From contig NZ_JAAKEG010000009.1 of NCBI RefSeq assembly GCF_011039075.1, positions 32,862-96,861 of the forward strand: a DNA stretch of 64,000 nt, written 5' to 3'. The notes beneath the pieces are model-generated. The model was not told where the DNA came from, did no database searches, and saw only the letters and a program-made list of their open reading frames with translations. Source of the stretch: Adlercreutzia sp. ZJ304. Lineage in GTDB: Bacteria; Actinomycetota; Coriobacteriia; Coriobacteriales; Eggerthellaceae. The translations under genes were made by a program, and so were the position numbers. This document shows, one piece after another, positions 15,061-24,381 of this stretch (position 1 is the first letter of the stretch; each line of letters opens with the position of its first letter).

Positions 15061-15886
15061 CTACTATAATTCGATAATTTGCGTTATCGCCGCAGCAGGT
15101 TTGTAAAATTACAGATTCGCCATAGCCGCTAACACGCTCTTGTATATCTTCCCAGTAGGCGTTGTTGGGCACGGTGAATACATCTATCACGTAATATGTT
15201 CGCGAATTACCGGTGCTGTCGTTAACAGTTATTGCGTCGTTGTATGTTAGGTTCATAACATGATGGAAAGATCCGGGGTTGTGTCCTATGAAATATCCCC
15301 AAGTTCCATCGGTTGTGCTGTCTGATCCCATCCACAGTCCAGCGCCTGAAGATGGCGCTGCGCTTGCTAGGTATGTGTCAATGTAGGGCACGGTATTACC
15401 CTTTGCGCTTATGGTGTTGGCGTTATAGGTTTTCTGCGCAGGCGGGGATGTTGTTGGTGAGGCAGAGGTGTTGGTTGCTGATTTCTGGGTTTTCGTTGAA
15501 GCGCTCTGCGCTGTTTGCTTAACTTCAGCGCTTACCATATCTGCTTGTGCGTTCAAAAGATTTGCCCCCTCTTCTGTAGCTATTCCGCATGCTTTATTTA
15601 TTGCGAAAGTTATGCCAGCGTCTAGCGGAGATTGCGCTTTAGCGTTTTGCTCTACAGCTATGGGATGCTGAATACTTGTGCCGTTGTCTGTTTGTGCGTA
15701 TGCCAAACTGGGGAATGCTAAGAGCGCAACGCTTAGTGTTAACGCTGCAATTACGAGCGCTGCAGCCTTCGCTTTACTTTTTCGTATCACCAGAATTGGG
15801 CGGCTTTCGTTTTGCCTTCCCAATTTTGCTGATACGGCGTATATCTGGTTTGAATTCTGTATGTATTTAGACATATCAGTAGACAT
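15053..15886 (-). CDS. Secreted protein with sortase-fold catalytic domain
   Basis: Residues 1-40 are a charged leader, 41-63 are hydrophobic, and LAYA at about 61-64 looks like a signal peptidase site. A Ser/Thr/Gln-rich linker spans about 65-165. Residues 167-277 look like a sortase domain: YFIGHNPGSFHHV supplies His202, VILQTCCGD supplies Cys264 or Cys265, and NYRIIVAR supplies Arg272. These are the sortase triad in the usual order. It has no C-terminal anchor, so it may be released or act as a non-canonical transpeptidase or protease. It is a single gene, far from the class B sortase operon. The fold call is by motif only; substrates are unknown. Confidence 0.65.
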   Translation of the reverse strand: MSTDMSKYIQNSNQIYAVSAKLGRQNESRPILVIRKSKAKAAALVIAALTLSVALLAFPSLAYAQTDNGTSIQHPIAVEQNAKAQSPLDAGITFAINKACGIATEEGANLLNAQADMVSAEVKQTAQSASTKTQKSATNTSASPTTSPPAQKTYNANTISAKGNTVPYIDTYLASAAPSSGAGLWMGSDSTTDGTWGYFIGHNPGSFHHVMNLTYNDAITVNDSTGNSRTYYVIDVFTVPNNAYWEDIQERVSGYGESVILQTCCGDNANYRIIVAR

Positions 15887-16211
15887 ATCGGGCAGCCTTT
15901 CGCTTTAAGTGAAGGCTCTGCTCCTCATGTCTTCAAACCTTACATTGCCAGCATATCGCCTATTTCGCGATAGGTATGGCTTATGAGATATATGCAATTT
16001 TGCCGATGTTGAAATGTAACCGTTGCTATATTTGTAGGTTGTTATTTTGACAATAATGCGTCACTTGTTAAGGTTGTTAATGGTTTCAACGGGTGCGCTT
16101 TGGCAATTTCAAAAATTGGACCCGGTGTTGGAATTCCGCATATTGCGTTTAGAACTGCTGGGTTTCGGGGTAATATGTATATAAACATGTTTCTATAAGA
16201 AGGCGGTGCGC
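15887..16211. other. Intergenic region between divergent genes; possible pyrH promoter
   Basis: This separates the minus-strand sortase-fold gene from pyrH. TTGACA occurs at 16047-16052 with TAAGGT about 16 bases later, a weak but plausible promoter for the pyrH operon. A short hairpin, CCTAT-TTCGCG-ATAGG, lies near 15960-15975. AT-rich TATATA lies close to the pyrH start. I see no RNA gene or riboswitch class I recognise. Confidence 0.35.
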
Positions 16212-16928
16212 ATGGCAGACGGTTATAGGTACAACCGCGTACTCTTGAAGCTATCGGGCGAAGCTCTTGCAGGCGATCAGGGGTATGGCATAGATCCCAA
16301 AGTTGTGAACAATCTTGCTGATGAGATAGCCGATATAGTGCAAGATGGTGTGCAGCTGGCTATTGTTGTCGGGGGAGGGAATATTTTCCGCGGTCTAGCT
16401 GGCTCGGCTGAGGGTATGGATCGTGCTCAGGCTGACTATATTGGAATGTTAGCTACTGTAATGAATGCGTTGGCATTGCAAGATGCTTTCGAGCGGCACG
16501 GCATATTTTCGCGTGTGCAAAGCGCTATCAATATGCAAGAAGTCAGCGAACCTTTCATACGCCGTCGTGCTATGCGGCATTTAGAGAAGGGTCGCGTTGT
16601 TATATTAGCTGCCGGAACTGGCAATCCTTATTTCACGACCGACACCACAGCGGCGCTACGTGCTTGCGAGCTAGATGTTGATTGTTTGATGAAGGCTACA
16701 AAGGTGGATGGGGTTTACGACAGCGATCCTGCAAAGAATGAAAATGCGATGCGTTTTGACCATATAACTTATATGGATGTATTAAACCGCGGTCTGAACG
16801 TGATGGACGCTACGGCAACTTCGCTTTGCATGGACAATAACGTACCGATGATAGTATTTGATCTTACGAAGCGCGGCAATATACAGCGGGCGTTGCGCGG
16901 CGAAGATGTGGGAACCACTATTGACTGA
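16212..16928 (+). CDS. pyrH: UMP kinase
   Basis: Uridylate kinase makes UDP from UMP in pyrimidine synthesis and is an essential hexameric amino-acid-kinase-fold enzyme. The 238-residue product, from the ATG at 16212 (GAAGGCGG upstream), has the family signatures [48 protein letters not shown] and [16 protein letters not shown]. Length is typical. It is the first gene of the conserved pyrH-frr-uppS-cdsA-dxr cluster, with frr starting 11 bases after its stop. Confidence 0.97.
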   Translation: MADGYRYNRVLLKLSGEALAGDQGYGIDPKVVNNLADEIADIVQDGVQLAIVVGGGNIFRGLAGSAEGMDRAQADYIGMLATVMNALALQDAFERHGIFSRVQSAINMQEVSEPFIRRRAMRHLEKGRVVILAAGTGNPYFTTDTTAALRACELDVDCLMKATKVDGVYDSDPAKNENAMRFDHITYMDVLNRGLNVMDATATSLCMDNNVPMIVFDLTKRGNIQRALRGEDVGTTID

Positions 16929-16939
16929 AGGGAAGCGCA

Positions 16940-17503
16940 ATGGCTGATGTAGAAGAAATTTTGATGAACGCTGAAGATCGTATGCAAAAGGCGATAAATT
17001 CCTTGCGTGATAACTTTGCGGCAGTTCGTACAGGACGCGCGAATGCAATGGTTCTAGATCGTATAACGGTTGACTATTATGGGGTGCGCACTCCTATAAA
17101 CCAGATGGCTGGAGTAAAAACTCCCGATGCGCACATGCTTGTTATAGAGCCGTGGGACAAGTCTTCGCTTAAAGATATAGAGAGAGCTATTCTTGAGAGC
17201 GATTTAGGTGTAACGCCAAACAACGATGGCTCTGTAATTCGTCTACCTTTCCCGCAGCTTACAGAAGAGCGTCGCCGCGAGCTTGCAAAAAATTGTCGCA
17301 CGTATGCAGAAGAATCGCGTGTTGCTGTGCGTAATGTGCGCCGCGATGCGAATGGAGCTATCGAGAAAGCAGAGAAAAACGATGGCTTGCCCGAAGATGA
17401 AGCGCGCCGTGCTGAAGAGCAGGTGCAAAAGTTGACCGATAAGTATGTTGCCGAGGTAGATGCGGTTCTGAAGGCTAAAGAAGCTGAGGTTATGGAAGTA
17501 TAA
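16940..17503 (+). CDS. frr: Ribosome recycling factor
   Basis: RRF splits post-termination ribosomes together with EF-G. The 187-residue protein has the standard length and signatures: NFAAVRTGRANAMVLDRI, the arm-domain segment ITSMCA-equivalent HMLVIEPWDKSSLKDIERAI, and the long C-terminal helix with RRELAKNCRTYAEESRVAVRNVRRDAN. Start ATG 16940 has GAAGGGAAG upstream. It is second in the pyrH cluster, the near-universal bacterial order. Confidence 0.97.
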   Translation: MADVEEILMNAEDRMQKAINSLRDNFAAVRTGRANAMVLDRITVDYYGVRTPINQMAGVKTPDAHMLVIEPWDKSSLKDIERAILESDLGVTPNNDGSVIRLPFPQLTEERRRELAKNCRTYAEESRVAVRNVRRDANGAIEKAEKNDGLPEDEARRAEEQVQKLTDKYVAEVDAVLKAKEAEVMEV

Positions 17504-17552
17504 CGCTTCAGCGGATTTGCTTTTATCTTATTGGTAAGAGAGATTTTTAGTA

Positions 17553-18326
17553 TTGAAAGACCTAAACTACATATTTCCAGATCCTCCAATTGATGCCAAT
17601 CCGTCAAATTTAGATCTTGCGCGTATACCTAAGCATGTTGCTGTAATAATGGACGGTAATGGACGTTGGGCAAAAAAGCGGGCGCTGAATCGTTTGCGCG
17701 GGCATAATGCTGGTATCGAGGCTGTCCGCGAAACTATACGCTGTGCTAACGATTTAGGCGTTCGATATCTTTCCATATATTCCTTTTCAACCGAAAATTG
17801 GAAGCGACCCGAAGACGAAGTTTCAGGATTGATGAACCTGTTTGCTAAAACCATGCTTGCTGAGGTGGATGAATTGCACGCCGAGCAAGTACGAGTTATG
17901 ACTATAGGCGACTTGTCCATTCTTCCGTCCGATACACGAGAAGCTTTTGAACTTGCTTGGAAAAAGACTTGTAATAATGACGGTATGACGCTTGTTGTGG
18001 CTGTGAATTATGGAGGCAGGGCAGAAATAGTGCATGCTGCGAATGAGTTCATTCGCGATGCGGAAACTGCGTTAGGTGCGCATGGGGAATTTCCGCGACT
18101 CACAGAAGAAGCATTACAAAAGTATTTATACACCGCCGATGCACCCGATCCTGAATTACTTATTCGTACAAGTGGGGAAATGCGTTTGTCTAATTTCATG
18201 CTATGGCAAGCTGCTTATTCCGAATTTGTTTGTTCTCCGGTGCTTTGGCCCGATTTTGATCGCTATGAATTTTTGCGTTGTCTTTTGGAATACCAATCTC
18301 GCGATAGACGTTTTGGAGCCATCTAA
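17553..18326 (+). CDS. uppS: Undecaprenyl diphosphate synthase
   Basis: UppS condenses isopentenyl diphosphate onto farnesyl diphosphate to give the C55 lipid carrier for cell-wall synthesis. Signatures are HVAVIMDGNGRWAKKRAL (catalytic Asp in DGNGRW), YLSIYSFSTENWKRP, and LLIRTSGEMRLSNFMLWQAAYSE. The 257-residue frame starts at TTG (17553), preceded by AAGAGAG. An in-frame ATG upstream is not available and the first 25 residues are not conserved, so the exact start is uncertain. It overlaps cdsA by one base (TAATG). Confidence 0.96.
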   Translation: MKDLNYIFPDPPIDANPSNLDLARIPKHVAVIMDGNGRWAKKRALNRLRGHNAGIEAVRETIRCANDLGVRYLSIYSFSTENWKRPEDEVSGLMNLFAKTMLAEVDELHAEQVRVMTIGDLSILPSDTREAFELAWKKTCNNDGMTLVVAVNYGGRAEIVHAANEFIRDAETALGAHGEFPRLTEEALQKYLYTADAPDPELLIRTSGEMRLSNFMLWQAAYSEFVCSPVLWPDFDRYEFLRCLLEYQSRDRRFGAI

Positions 18327-19534
18327 TGGCTAAAGAAACAACAGAAGCTATTGATGAGGCTTTGCAAAGTGATGCTGATTGCGCTGATAACTTTTCGGAC
18401 GAATTGACCGATTTGCAGCGTGAGGCTAGGGCAAAACTTAAAACTCGTGTGCGAGAATTAACTGATGCGGCTGGGGATGAACCCGGGGCATTTAGTGCTC
18501 GACCTACGACTAAAGAACTTGGTAATGGGCGCGAACCCGAAGATCCGGCGATTATTTACAGTTCAAACAAGGCTCCTGTAGGACCGCCTTGGCATTATGA
18601 TATTACGCCTGACGAGGCAGCTGCCAAGCAGCAAAAAAAAGAACAGCGTGCGCTGAAGCGTCAGAAAATGAAAAAGAATGCACTAGATAAAACACCCCAG
18701 AAATTGAAGAATCCATCTGGGCTTCAAGTGCGTTTTAGAACAGGGCTTGTTTATACACTAGTTACCATAGCGTGCGTTTTTGCTGGAAATATACCAACCA
18801 TGATTTATCTAATGGTGGTGGCTGGTATATGCGCTGGTGAATTTTATTACATGTTGCGATCCGACTCTAAACTTCCAAATGAAATGTTGGGAATAGCTGG
18901 GGCAGTTCTGTTTATTCCCGCGGTGTATTTCGGTGGCTTGGCTGGTGGCATGTTGGTTGCGCTAGTGTTGCTAATAGCGCTTCTTATTTGGTACGTCTTT
19001 TGGCTGCGTGCACGCATTCAAGATGTTAGTGTCAGTTTTTTAGGTGCCGCATACACTGGGCTTTTACTTAGCGGTTTAATGATTATACGCGCGTCGGTTG
19101 AGCCGCCGTGGGGTGGTCTTGTATTGTTTTTGCTGTTTTTAAGCGTGTGGGCGAATGATGCCTTTGCATATTTCGTTGGAAGCAAAATAGGAAAACATAA
19201 GTTAGCCCCAAGAACTAGCCCAAAAAAGAGTTGGGAAGGTTTTTTGGCAGGGCTTGTAGGCTCTATGCTTGTTTGGGTAGTTATGTCGTTTGTGCCAAGT
19301 GTAAATCTTGATATTCCTACAGCATTGCTGTTTGGTCTTATATGCGGTCTTTTAGAGGTTTTGGGAGACTTAGCGGAAAGCCGTATTAAGCGCAATTCTG
19401 GTTTCAAAGATTCGGGCACCATAATGCCTGGTCATGGTGGTCTGCTCGATAGATGCGATTCGCTTTTCTTGGCATCGGTTTCGGCTGCCTTTCTTCTAAT
19501 TTTAGGAGGTTGCATTCCATATGATGTCTTCTAA
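18326..19534 (+). CDS. cdsA: Phosphatidate cytidylyltransferase with N-terminal extension
   Basis: CdsA makes CDP-diacylglycerol from phosphatidic acid and CTP at the membrane. The 402-residue product has a hydrophilic, charged extension of about 130 residues (rich in Asp, Lys and Gln; low complexity at KQQKKEQRALKRQKMKKN) before the usual membrane domain with about eight hydrophobic segments. The CDS signature is present near the C-terminus: LGDLAESRIKRNSGFKDSGTIMPGHGGLLDRCDSL. Typical CdsA is 260-290 residues, so the extension is extra; its role is unknown. The start overlaps the uppS stop (TAATG) and the end overlaps the dxr start. Confidence 0.93.
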   Translation: MAKETTEAIDEALQSDADCADNFSDELTDLQREARAKLKTRVRELTDAAGDEPGAFSARPTTKELGNGREPEDPAIIYSSNKAPVGPPWHYDITPDEAAAKQQKKEQRALKRQKMKKNALDKTPQKLKNPSGLQVRFRTGLVYTLVTIACVFAGNIPTMIYLMVVAGICAGEFYYMLRSDSKLPNEMLGIAGAVLFIPAVYFGGLAGGMLVALVLLIALLIWYVFWLRARIQDVSVSFLGAAYTGLLLSGLMIIRASVEPPWGGLVLFLLFLSVWANDAFAYFVGSKIGKHKLAPRTSPKKSWEGFLAGLVGSMLVWVVMSFVPSVNLDIPTALLFGLICGLLEVLGDLAESRIKRNSGFKDSGTIMPGHGGLLDRCDSLFLASVSAAFLLILGGCIPYDVF

Positions 19535-20624
19535 AGGGGTTGTAATACTAGGCTCTACGGGTTCTATCGGGTGTCAAACATTAGATGTTGTATCTCAAAA
19601 TCCCGATAAGCTGCATGTGGTGGGTTTAGCGTGTGGCACTCGTGTTTCCGATATGCAACGTCAGGCACAGAAGTTTTCTGTAAGGCATACAGCTGTTGGA
19701 GCAGATGATGCTTTAGACTTGATTGACCTAGATGGTGTTGACATTGTAGTGAATGCATTAGTGGGCGCGGCTGGATTACGTGCTAGTTATAAAACCTTAA
19801 TGGCTGGCAAGACGCTTGCATTAGCAAACAAGGAGTCTCTTGTAGTTGGCGGAGATTTGCTTATGCCTATGGCTGACAAGCCCGGTCGTCTTATGCCGAT
19901 AGATTCAGAACACGGTGCAATATATCAGTGCCTTATGGGGGAAGAAGCAAGCCATGTTAGGCGTTTGTGGGTTACAGCTTCTGGTGGTCCTTTTAGGGGT
20001 ATGACTACCGACCAGCTAAAAAATGTAACTGCAAAAGAGGCGCTTGCGCACCCAACTTGGAATATGGGACCAAAAATAACTATTGATTCATCCACGTTGA
20101 TGAATAAAGGTTTAGAAGTTATAGAGGCGCATCATCTATTCGATATGCCTTACGAACGCATTGAGGTGGTAGTGCAACCGCAAAGTGCAATTCATTCTAT
20201 GGTGGAGTATACAGACGGTTCCGTTAAAGCTCATCTTGGTACTACTGACATGCGTATTCCTATACAATTTGCGCTCTCTTATCCTGAGCGTTGGGATGCT
20301 CCTGTAGCTCCACTAGATTTCCGAGAGCTTGGTAGTTTGGAATTTGCTGCACCTGACACTAAGACTTTCCGTTGTCTTGCATTGGCTAGAGAGGCTGGCA
20401 AAACAGGTGGAACTTTACCTGCAGTAATGAATGCTGCAAACGAGGTTGCTGTTGGGGCTTTTTTGCAAGGAGAGTGCTCTTTTTTGGATATAGCAGCTTG
20501 CGTAGAAGATGCTATGGAAAAGCACAAGGTTCAGCGTGTGGAAAGCATAGAGCAGCTGCAAGAAGTTGATATGGATGCGCGTCGTTGTGCGCTGAATTAT
20601 TTGTCAGATTGTACTGCAGCATAG
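19521..20624 (+). CDS. dxr: 1-Deoxy-D-xylulose-5-phosphate reductoisomerase
   Basis: Dxr converts DXP to MEP with NADPH, the committed step of MEP isoprenoid synthesis; ispG at 30.5 kb is in the same pathway. The 367-residue protein shows the NADPH-binding GSTGSIGCQTLDVV, the metal and substrate motifs PIDSEHGAIYQCL and ASGGPFRG, and WNMGPKITIDSSTLMNKGLEVIEAH. The length is slightly shorter than the usual 380-400. The start lies inside the cdsA end, with AGGAGG about 10 bases upstream. Its 3' end overlaps the convergent sortase gene by 28 bases, with no terminator between. Confidence 0.96.
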   Translation: MMSSKGVVILGSTGSIGCQTLDVVSQNPDKLHVVGLACGTRVSDMQRQAQKFSVRHTAVGADDALDLIDLDGVDIVVNALVGAAGLRASYKTLMAGKTLALANKESLVVGGDLLMPMADKPGRLMPIDSEHGAIYQCLMGEEASHVRRLWVTASGGPFRGMTTDQLKNVTAKEALAHPTWNMGPKITIDSSTLMNKGLEVIEAHHLFDMPYERIEVVVQPQSAIHSMVEYTDGSVKAHLGTTDMRIPIQFALSYPERWDAPVAPLDFRELGSLEFAAPDTKTFRCLALAREAGKTGGTLPAVMNAANEVAVGAFLQGECSFLDIAACVEDAMEKHKVQRVESIEQLQEVDMDARRCALNYLSDCTAA

Positions 20625-21331
20625 ACAAGAGTTCTTTCGTTTGAATATCGGTTATAGCTACAAGTAACAAAAGTAATGCATGATGAGGGTATGCTATCTT
20701 GTAGTTTTACGCAGCATTCATCGAGGCGCTCTGAAAACCACAGATTAAAATCTTCTTGGGTATCGAAAGACGTTCGTTTTGTGCGCTGATTTCCCTTTAC
20801 TATAGATGCGCCTGAAATTCGTAGAACTTTCTTCCATTCAGGGGTTTGCAGCAGCACTATAGAGTGTTTTTGAGCAAATTCTTCTTGAGAATAGTTAGCA
20901 AATGTGGCGAACATGGAATTCCCATTTCTTATGTTATGTCCGAATATTACAGCGTTTTGGCTGTTTAATCCCAGCTCTGCACAGTCTGCATCTAAGTACG
21001 GGCAACCATGGTAATTGGCGTAGCCACGTATGTCATGCTCTAAATAATAAGTGGGATTATCTGTAGGCGCTTGTACTATAGCGCAGCTAAGGTCAGCTCC
21101 GGGTATGCTTACCCAGCCAATAACATCTGGATTTACGCTCTGCCAATAATTCCAATCTATCTCTGGAAATCCTTCAGCATCTTGCGCTTCTGGAAAATTG
21201 GGGTTAGGCACAGTGTATGAGTTGCTAGCGCACCAGAGCAGCCATGCAAGTACACATCCTAAAAGCGCAAAAGATAATCCCGCTATAGAAAATCCTAGTG
21301 CAGCTTTTATTTTGTAGCTGCGCTTTACCAT
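20597..21331 (-). CDS. Class B sortase
   Basis: This 244-residue membrane-bound transpeptidase has an N-terminal hydrophobic anchor (about 10-35) and a sortase domain with the triad His132 (IFGHNIRNGNSMF), Cys224 (FVTCSYN) and Arg233 (NERTLVYA). The GHNxxNGxMF motif and DxxVIGWVxIPG N-terminal segment (PDVIGWVSIPGAD) mark class B. It is the last gene of a four-gene minus-strand operon with two large surface proteins carrying C-terminal sorting-like tails, so it very likely anchors or polymerises them. The start overlaps the upstream adhesin gene by 7 bases. It runs convergently into dxr. Confidence 0.93.
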   Translation of the reverse strand: MVKRSYKIKAALGFSIAGLSFALLGCVLAWLLWCASNSYTVPNPNFPEAQDAEGFPEIDWNYWQSVNPDVIGWVSIPGADLSCAIVQAPTDNPTYYLEHDIRGYANYHGCPYLDADCAELGLNSQNAVIFGHNIRNGNSMFATFANYSQEEFAQKHSIVLLQTPEWKKVLRISGASIVKGNQRTKRTSFDTQEDFNLWFSERLDECCVKLQDSIPSSCITFVTCSYNRYSNERTLVYAAVQSDK

Positions 21332-24300
21332 GTTTCTTTTCTTTTTAAAGATATGTGTCCGTAAATTATTCCTATTGCAGCAATAGTTGTGACCAGAATT
21401 GCGAATAGGACTATTGTTTGGGAGGAATCTCCTGTCTTGTCGTAGGTTTCTCCTATTTTTGATGTGGCTACTGCGCCATTGTTGGCTGTTTGACCATATC
21501 CGGTATTTATAGTGGGATCTCCAAAGGTATCTATGGAAGCGTCTAAAGACACTGGGTCTACAGATTGGTCAGTTATTTCACCTTTTTCTGCAGGGTCGCT
21601 AGGCTGATCGGGGACATAGGTATTTTGCGGTTCATCTTTAAGTTCTGGATTGTTTGGCAACTCCGATTCGTTTGGTGTATTTGTGTCGGCTGCGTTCATC
21701 GGTTTCCATTTTGCATATAGATTTACTACAGCTTTGTCATTGCTAGCTAGATTGATAGTTTGTTCTCCCGGTTCGTAGCAATTAGTTATTCCGCTACGAT
21801 TTTTGCTCCATCCGCAGAATTCGTAACCTTCACGAGAAAATTCATTACTAGCAATATTGAACGGCTCGTCGTAAACGCATTTTGTGCAGCTCATGTCTCC
21901 TATTCCACCGTTGGCGTTATATCGTATCGTGTATTCAATTGGTTCAGATATTGCGATATATGTTGCAGCTGTATAAAGCCCATCAGAGTTTCTCTCTGGT
22001 AATACTTTCGATGTTGTACTTATTGTTTTGCCCGCTATGTCGTGCCATTCAAGAAACTTATATCCTGTATTCGATATAGCTTGCGCGCCGTTTGCTAATC
22101 CGCTTTTGGGTAGCAATTCTTCGCAAGCATTGTTGATGCTTGTTTGGTTTGGGTTTTCCGCTTTGTAGGTTATAAGGACAGGTGCATTTTCCTGCCAAAC
22201 TGCGTAAAGCTCTACAGTGTTGGTTCCCTCTTCTACTATATTGCAGATATTTTCACCATCCTTGAAGACGATAGGTCCATCTTTGCTTAATGCCCATCCT
22301 TGAAAGGTATTGCCCGGTTTGGTGAATTTGCAATAATTTAGCGTGTCTGGCTGATCGAAATATTCATGTTGTGCAGGCATATCGCCATATGCTTCGTTTG
22401 GGTTAAATACTATGTCGTATTCAAGGGGAGTCCATTGTGCGAATAACGTTATGTCATCGTCGTTTTTATCTGTTAAATTATTAACCCATTGAGCATCTGC
22501 AAAGGAAATACCTTCTCCTTTCATGTCGGTATTCCATCCTGTAAAAATCCATCCATCGCGCTGAAAACTACACTTGTTAAGAGGCTTGCTCTCGTCGTAT
22601 TTCATTGCTTGTCTATCCATTTGTCCGCAGCCGCTATTCGCATCAAAGGTTATGTGATAGTTAATTGGAATCCATTTTGCATATACGGTTGAATCTTCTA
22701 CAACTTCTTTGTATCCATCGGTCCAGCTGTCAAATATGTAGCCGGTAATGGTTGGAGGTGCAGGTGGGGTAGCACTTTGTCCCGGCTTTAATGGTTCGGT
22801 TTTTAATGTATTTCCCCAGCCGTCATCAAATGTGACAATGCAATTATCTGCCCATTGGGCGTATAGTTTTACAACTGCACCGTTTGTAGCAGATAAATTA
22901 GATACACTTTCTTTGTTTGCGTAAGTATCGCCCGTACCGTCGGGTTTTGTGTTCCATCGTTGCCAAGTTGATTCGCTATTATTGAATAAATTTTGCAGTA
23001 GTTCTGCATCTTTATCGTATGTCATGTGTTGGACTGGCATGCTTCCCGACCCGCCGTTTGCACAGAATTCTATGTCGTATTTATTAGCTTCCCATTTCGC
23101 GGTTATTTGTGTGTTTTCGTATGTGCGTGTAATCTCTTTGTCCCAATTTACGAACGTATAGCCTTCACGTTTAGGAATTTCGGGTGCAGTAGGTATTCCG
23201 CCGAATGCTACCGTTTGACTTTTAAGCGCTGAACCTATGCCGTCGTAAAAACTGACAGTGGGATTTTTGCCCCATACCGCATATATGGTATTTGTTCCTG
23301 CGGCAATTGTTACAGAAGATACGATGTTTGTTTTAATGCTGTTGTAAGTAGCTTTATTGTTTATATCTCCATATTTTGTTTTCGACCATCCAAGGAATGT
23401 ATAGCCACTTCTGGTCGGCTTAGCAGACGTTAATGTATGCGATTTACCTTCTTCGAAATAGCCTGCATAGTTGCTTGCGCGTGCTTGAGAGATGTTGGTA
23501 ACGATGCTGGAACTTGAGCCACCATTCAGGTTATAGACTAGGGGAGCATAGGGAACAATTTCAACATCGTCGATCATCGAGCCAGTACTTGAACTATCGG
23601 TTGATATTTCAAAACTTGTTCTCGTTTGCCCATCAGGCACAAGATATTTTCCCTGATATGTTTCCCAATAAGCACCCTGAGCATAGTTCGATGTTTTGCT
23701 TGGGCAGTATGTTGTCATAGTGGTGCCAACGTATCCGAGTGCACCTCTTTTATCTACATTTTGGCTTATTCTATAAGCTCCTTGTTTTACGGCATTATTC
23801 CATCCAATAGTCATATATACATTTTCAGCATGGGTAGCATTTCGGGCTTGATGTTTGAATTTCCAAACAAATAGTGTTCCTGGAGTAGTTGCTAATTTTT
23901 GCTCCATGCTTAGCGCATAGCCTTTCCAGTAATTTGTGGAGCTTTGCGAGTATCCATCATTACCAAACAGTAAAGCGTATTGATTACCTTCGGATTTTTG
24001 TATTCGTACACCATGTGAGGGCCAAATTCCATATTCATCGGTGCTTGAACCTTTGTGGTAAAACCACTCCATATCTATGTCGTAGCTGTCCCATCCAAAG
24101 TCTTCATCTGGTACATCGTCTAACCAAATTTCTCCGTCATAAGAGAAATTCTGCAAAGGTAGATAATTCCAATTTTTATTAGTAAACGCATCTGAGGTGC
24201 CACTCTGCAATATCGGATAGTTGAATCTTCCGTTTTCGAGCTTAGTTGGAAGTGCAGCGGCAGCTTCAGCCGCCTGTATGCTCGATAGAGCAACGACAGG

Positions 24301-24381
24301 AATGCAGCTTGCAACTAAAAGAGCTGATAAGCCAAAGCGTATCATCTTGTTTTTGCGTGTAAGTTTAGCGGCGTTATTCAT
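21325..24381 (-). CDS. InlB-B-repeat surface protein with C-terminal sorting tail
   Basis: The 1018-residue protein has an N-terminal signal peptide (cleavage near AAEAAA, about residue 40). A folded domain of about 230 residues follows (NGRFNYPILQSG to DDVEIVPYAP), like the carbohydrate- or ligand-binding jelly-roll heads of such adhesins. About eight tandem InlB B-repeat-type units come next (pattern YxIxFxANGGxG ... GYxFxGW ... LYAxW, ending KLYAQW, LFAQW, LYAVW, LYAKW). Then comes an Asn/Pro/Asp-rich linker and the tail GETYDKTGDSSQ, a hydrophobic span and KRKETW. YDKTGD occupies the LPxTG position. One unit (about 770-815, LITYKAENPNQ) is MucBP-like and divergent. The start overlaps the preceding gene by 4 bases (ATGA). 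Confidence 0.85.
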   Translation of the reverse strand: MNNAAKLTRKNKMIRFGLSALLVASCIPVVALSSIQAAEAAAALPTKLENGRFNYPILQSGTSDAFTNKNWNYLPLQNFSYDGEIWLDDVPDEDFGWDSYDIDMEWFYHKGSSTDEYGIWPSHGVRIQKSEGNQYALLFGNDGYSQSSTNYWKGYALSMEQKLATTPGTLFVWKFKHQARNATHAENVYMTIGWNNAVKQGAYRISQNVDKRGALGYVGTTMTTYCPSKTSNYAQGAYWETYQGKYLVPDGQTRTSFEISTDSSSTGSMIDDVEIVPYAPLVYNLNGGSSSSIVTNISQARASNYAGYFEEGKSHTLTSAKPTRSGYTFLGWSKTKYGDINNKATYNSIKTNIVSSVTIAAGTNTIYAVWGKNPTVSFYDGIGSALKSQTVAFGGIPTAPEIPKREGYTFVNWDKEITRTYENTQITAKWEANKYDIEFCANGGSGSMPVQHMTYDKDAELLQNLFNNSESTWQRWNTKPDGTGDTYANKESVSNLSATNGAVVKLYAQWADNCIVTFDDGWGNTLKTEPLKPGQSATPPAPPTITGYIFDSWTDGYKEVVEDSTVYAKWIPINYHITFDANSGCGQMDRQAMKYDESKPLNKCSFQRDGWIFTGWNTDMKGEGISFADAQWVNNLTDKNDDDITLFAQWTPLEYDIVFNPNEAYGDMPAQHEYFDQPDTLNYCKFTKPGNTFQGWALSKDGPIVFKDGENICNIVEEGTNTVELYAVWQENAPVLITYKAENPNQTSINNACEELLPKSGLANGAQAISNTGYKFLEWHDIAGKTISTTSKVLPERNSDGLYTAATYIAISEPIEYTIRYNANGGIGDMSCTKCVYDEPFNIASNEFSREGYEFCGWSKNRSGITNCYEPGEQTINLASNDKAVVNLYAKWKPMNAADTNTPNESELPNNPELKDEPQNTYVPDQPSDPAEKGEITDQSVDPVSLDASIDTFGDPTINTGYGQTANNGAVATSKIGETYDKTGDSSQTIVLFAILVTTIAAIGIIYGHISLKRKETW

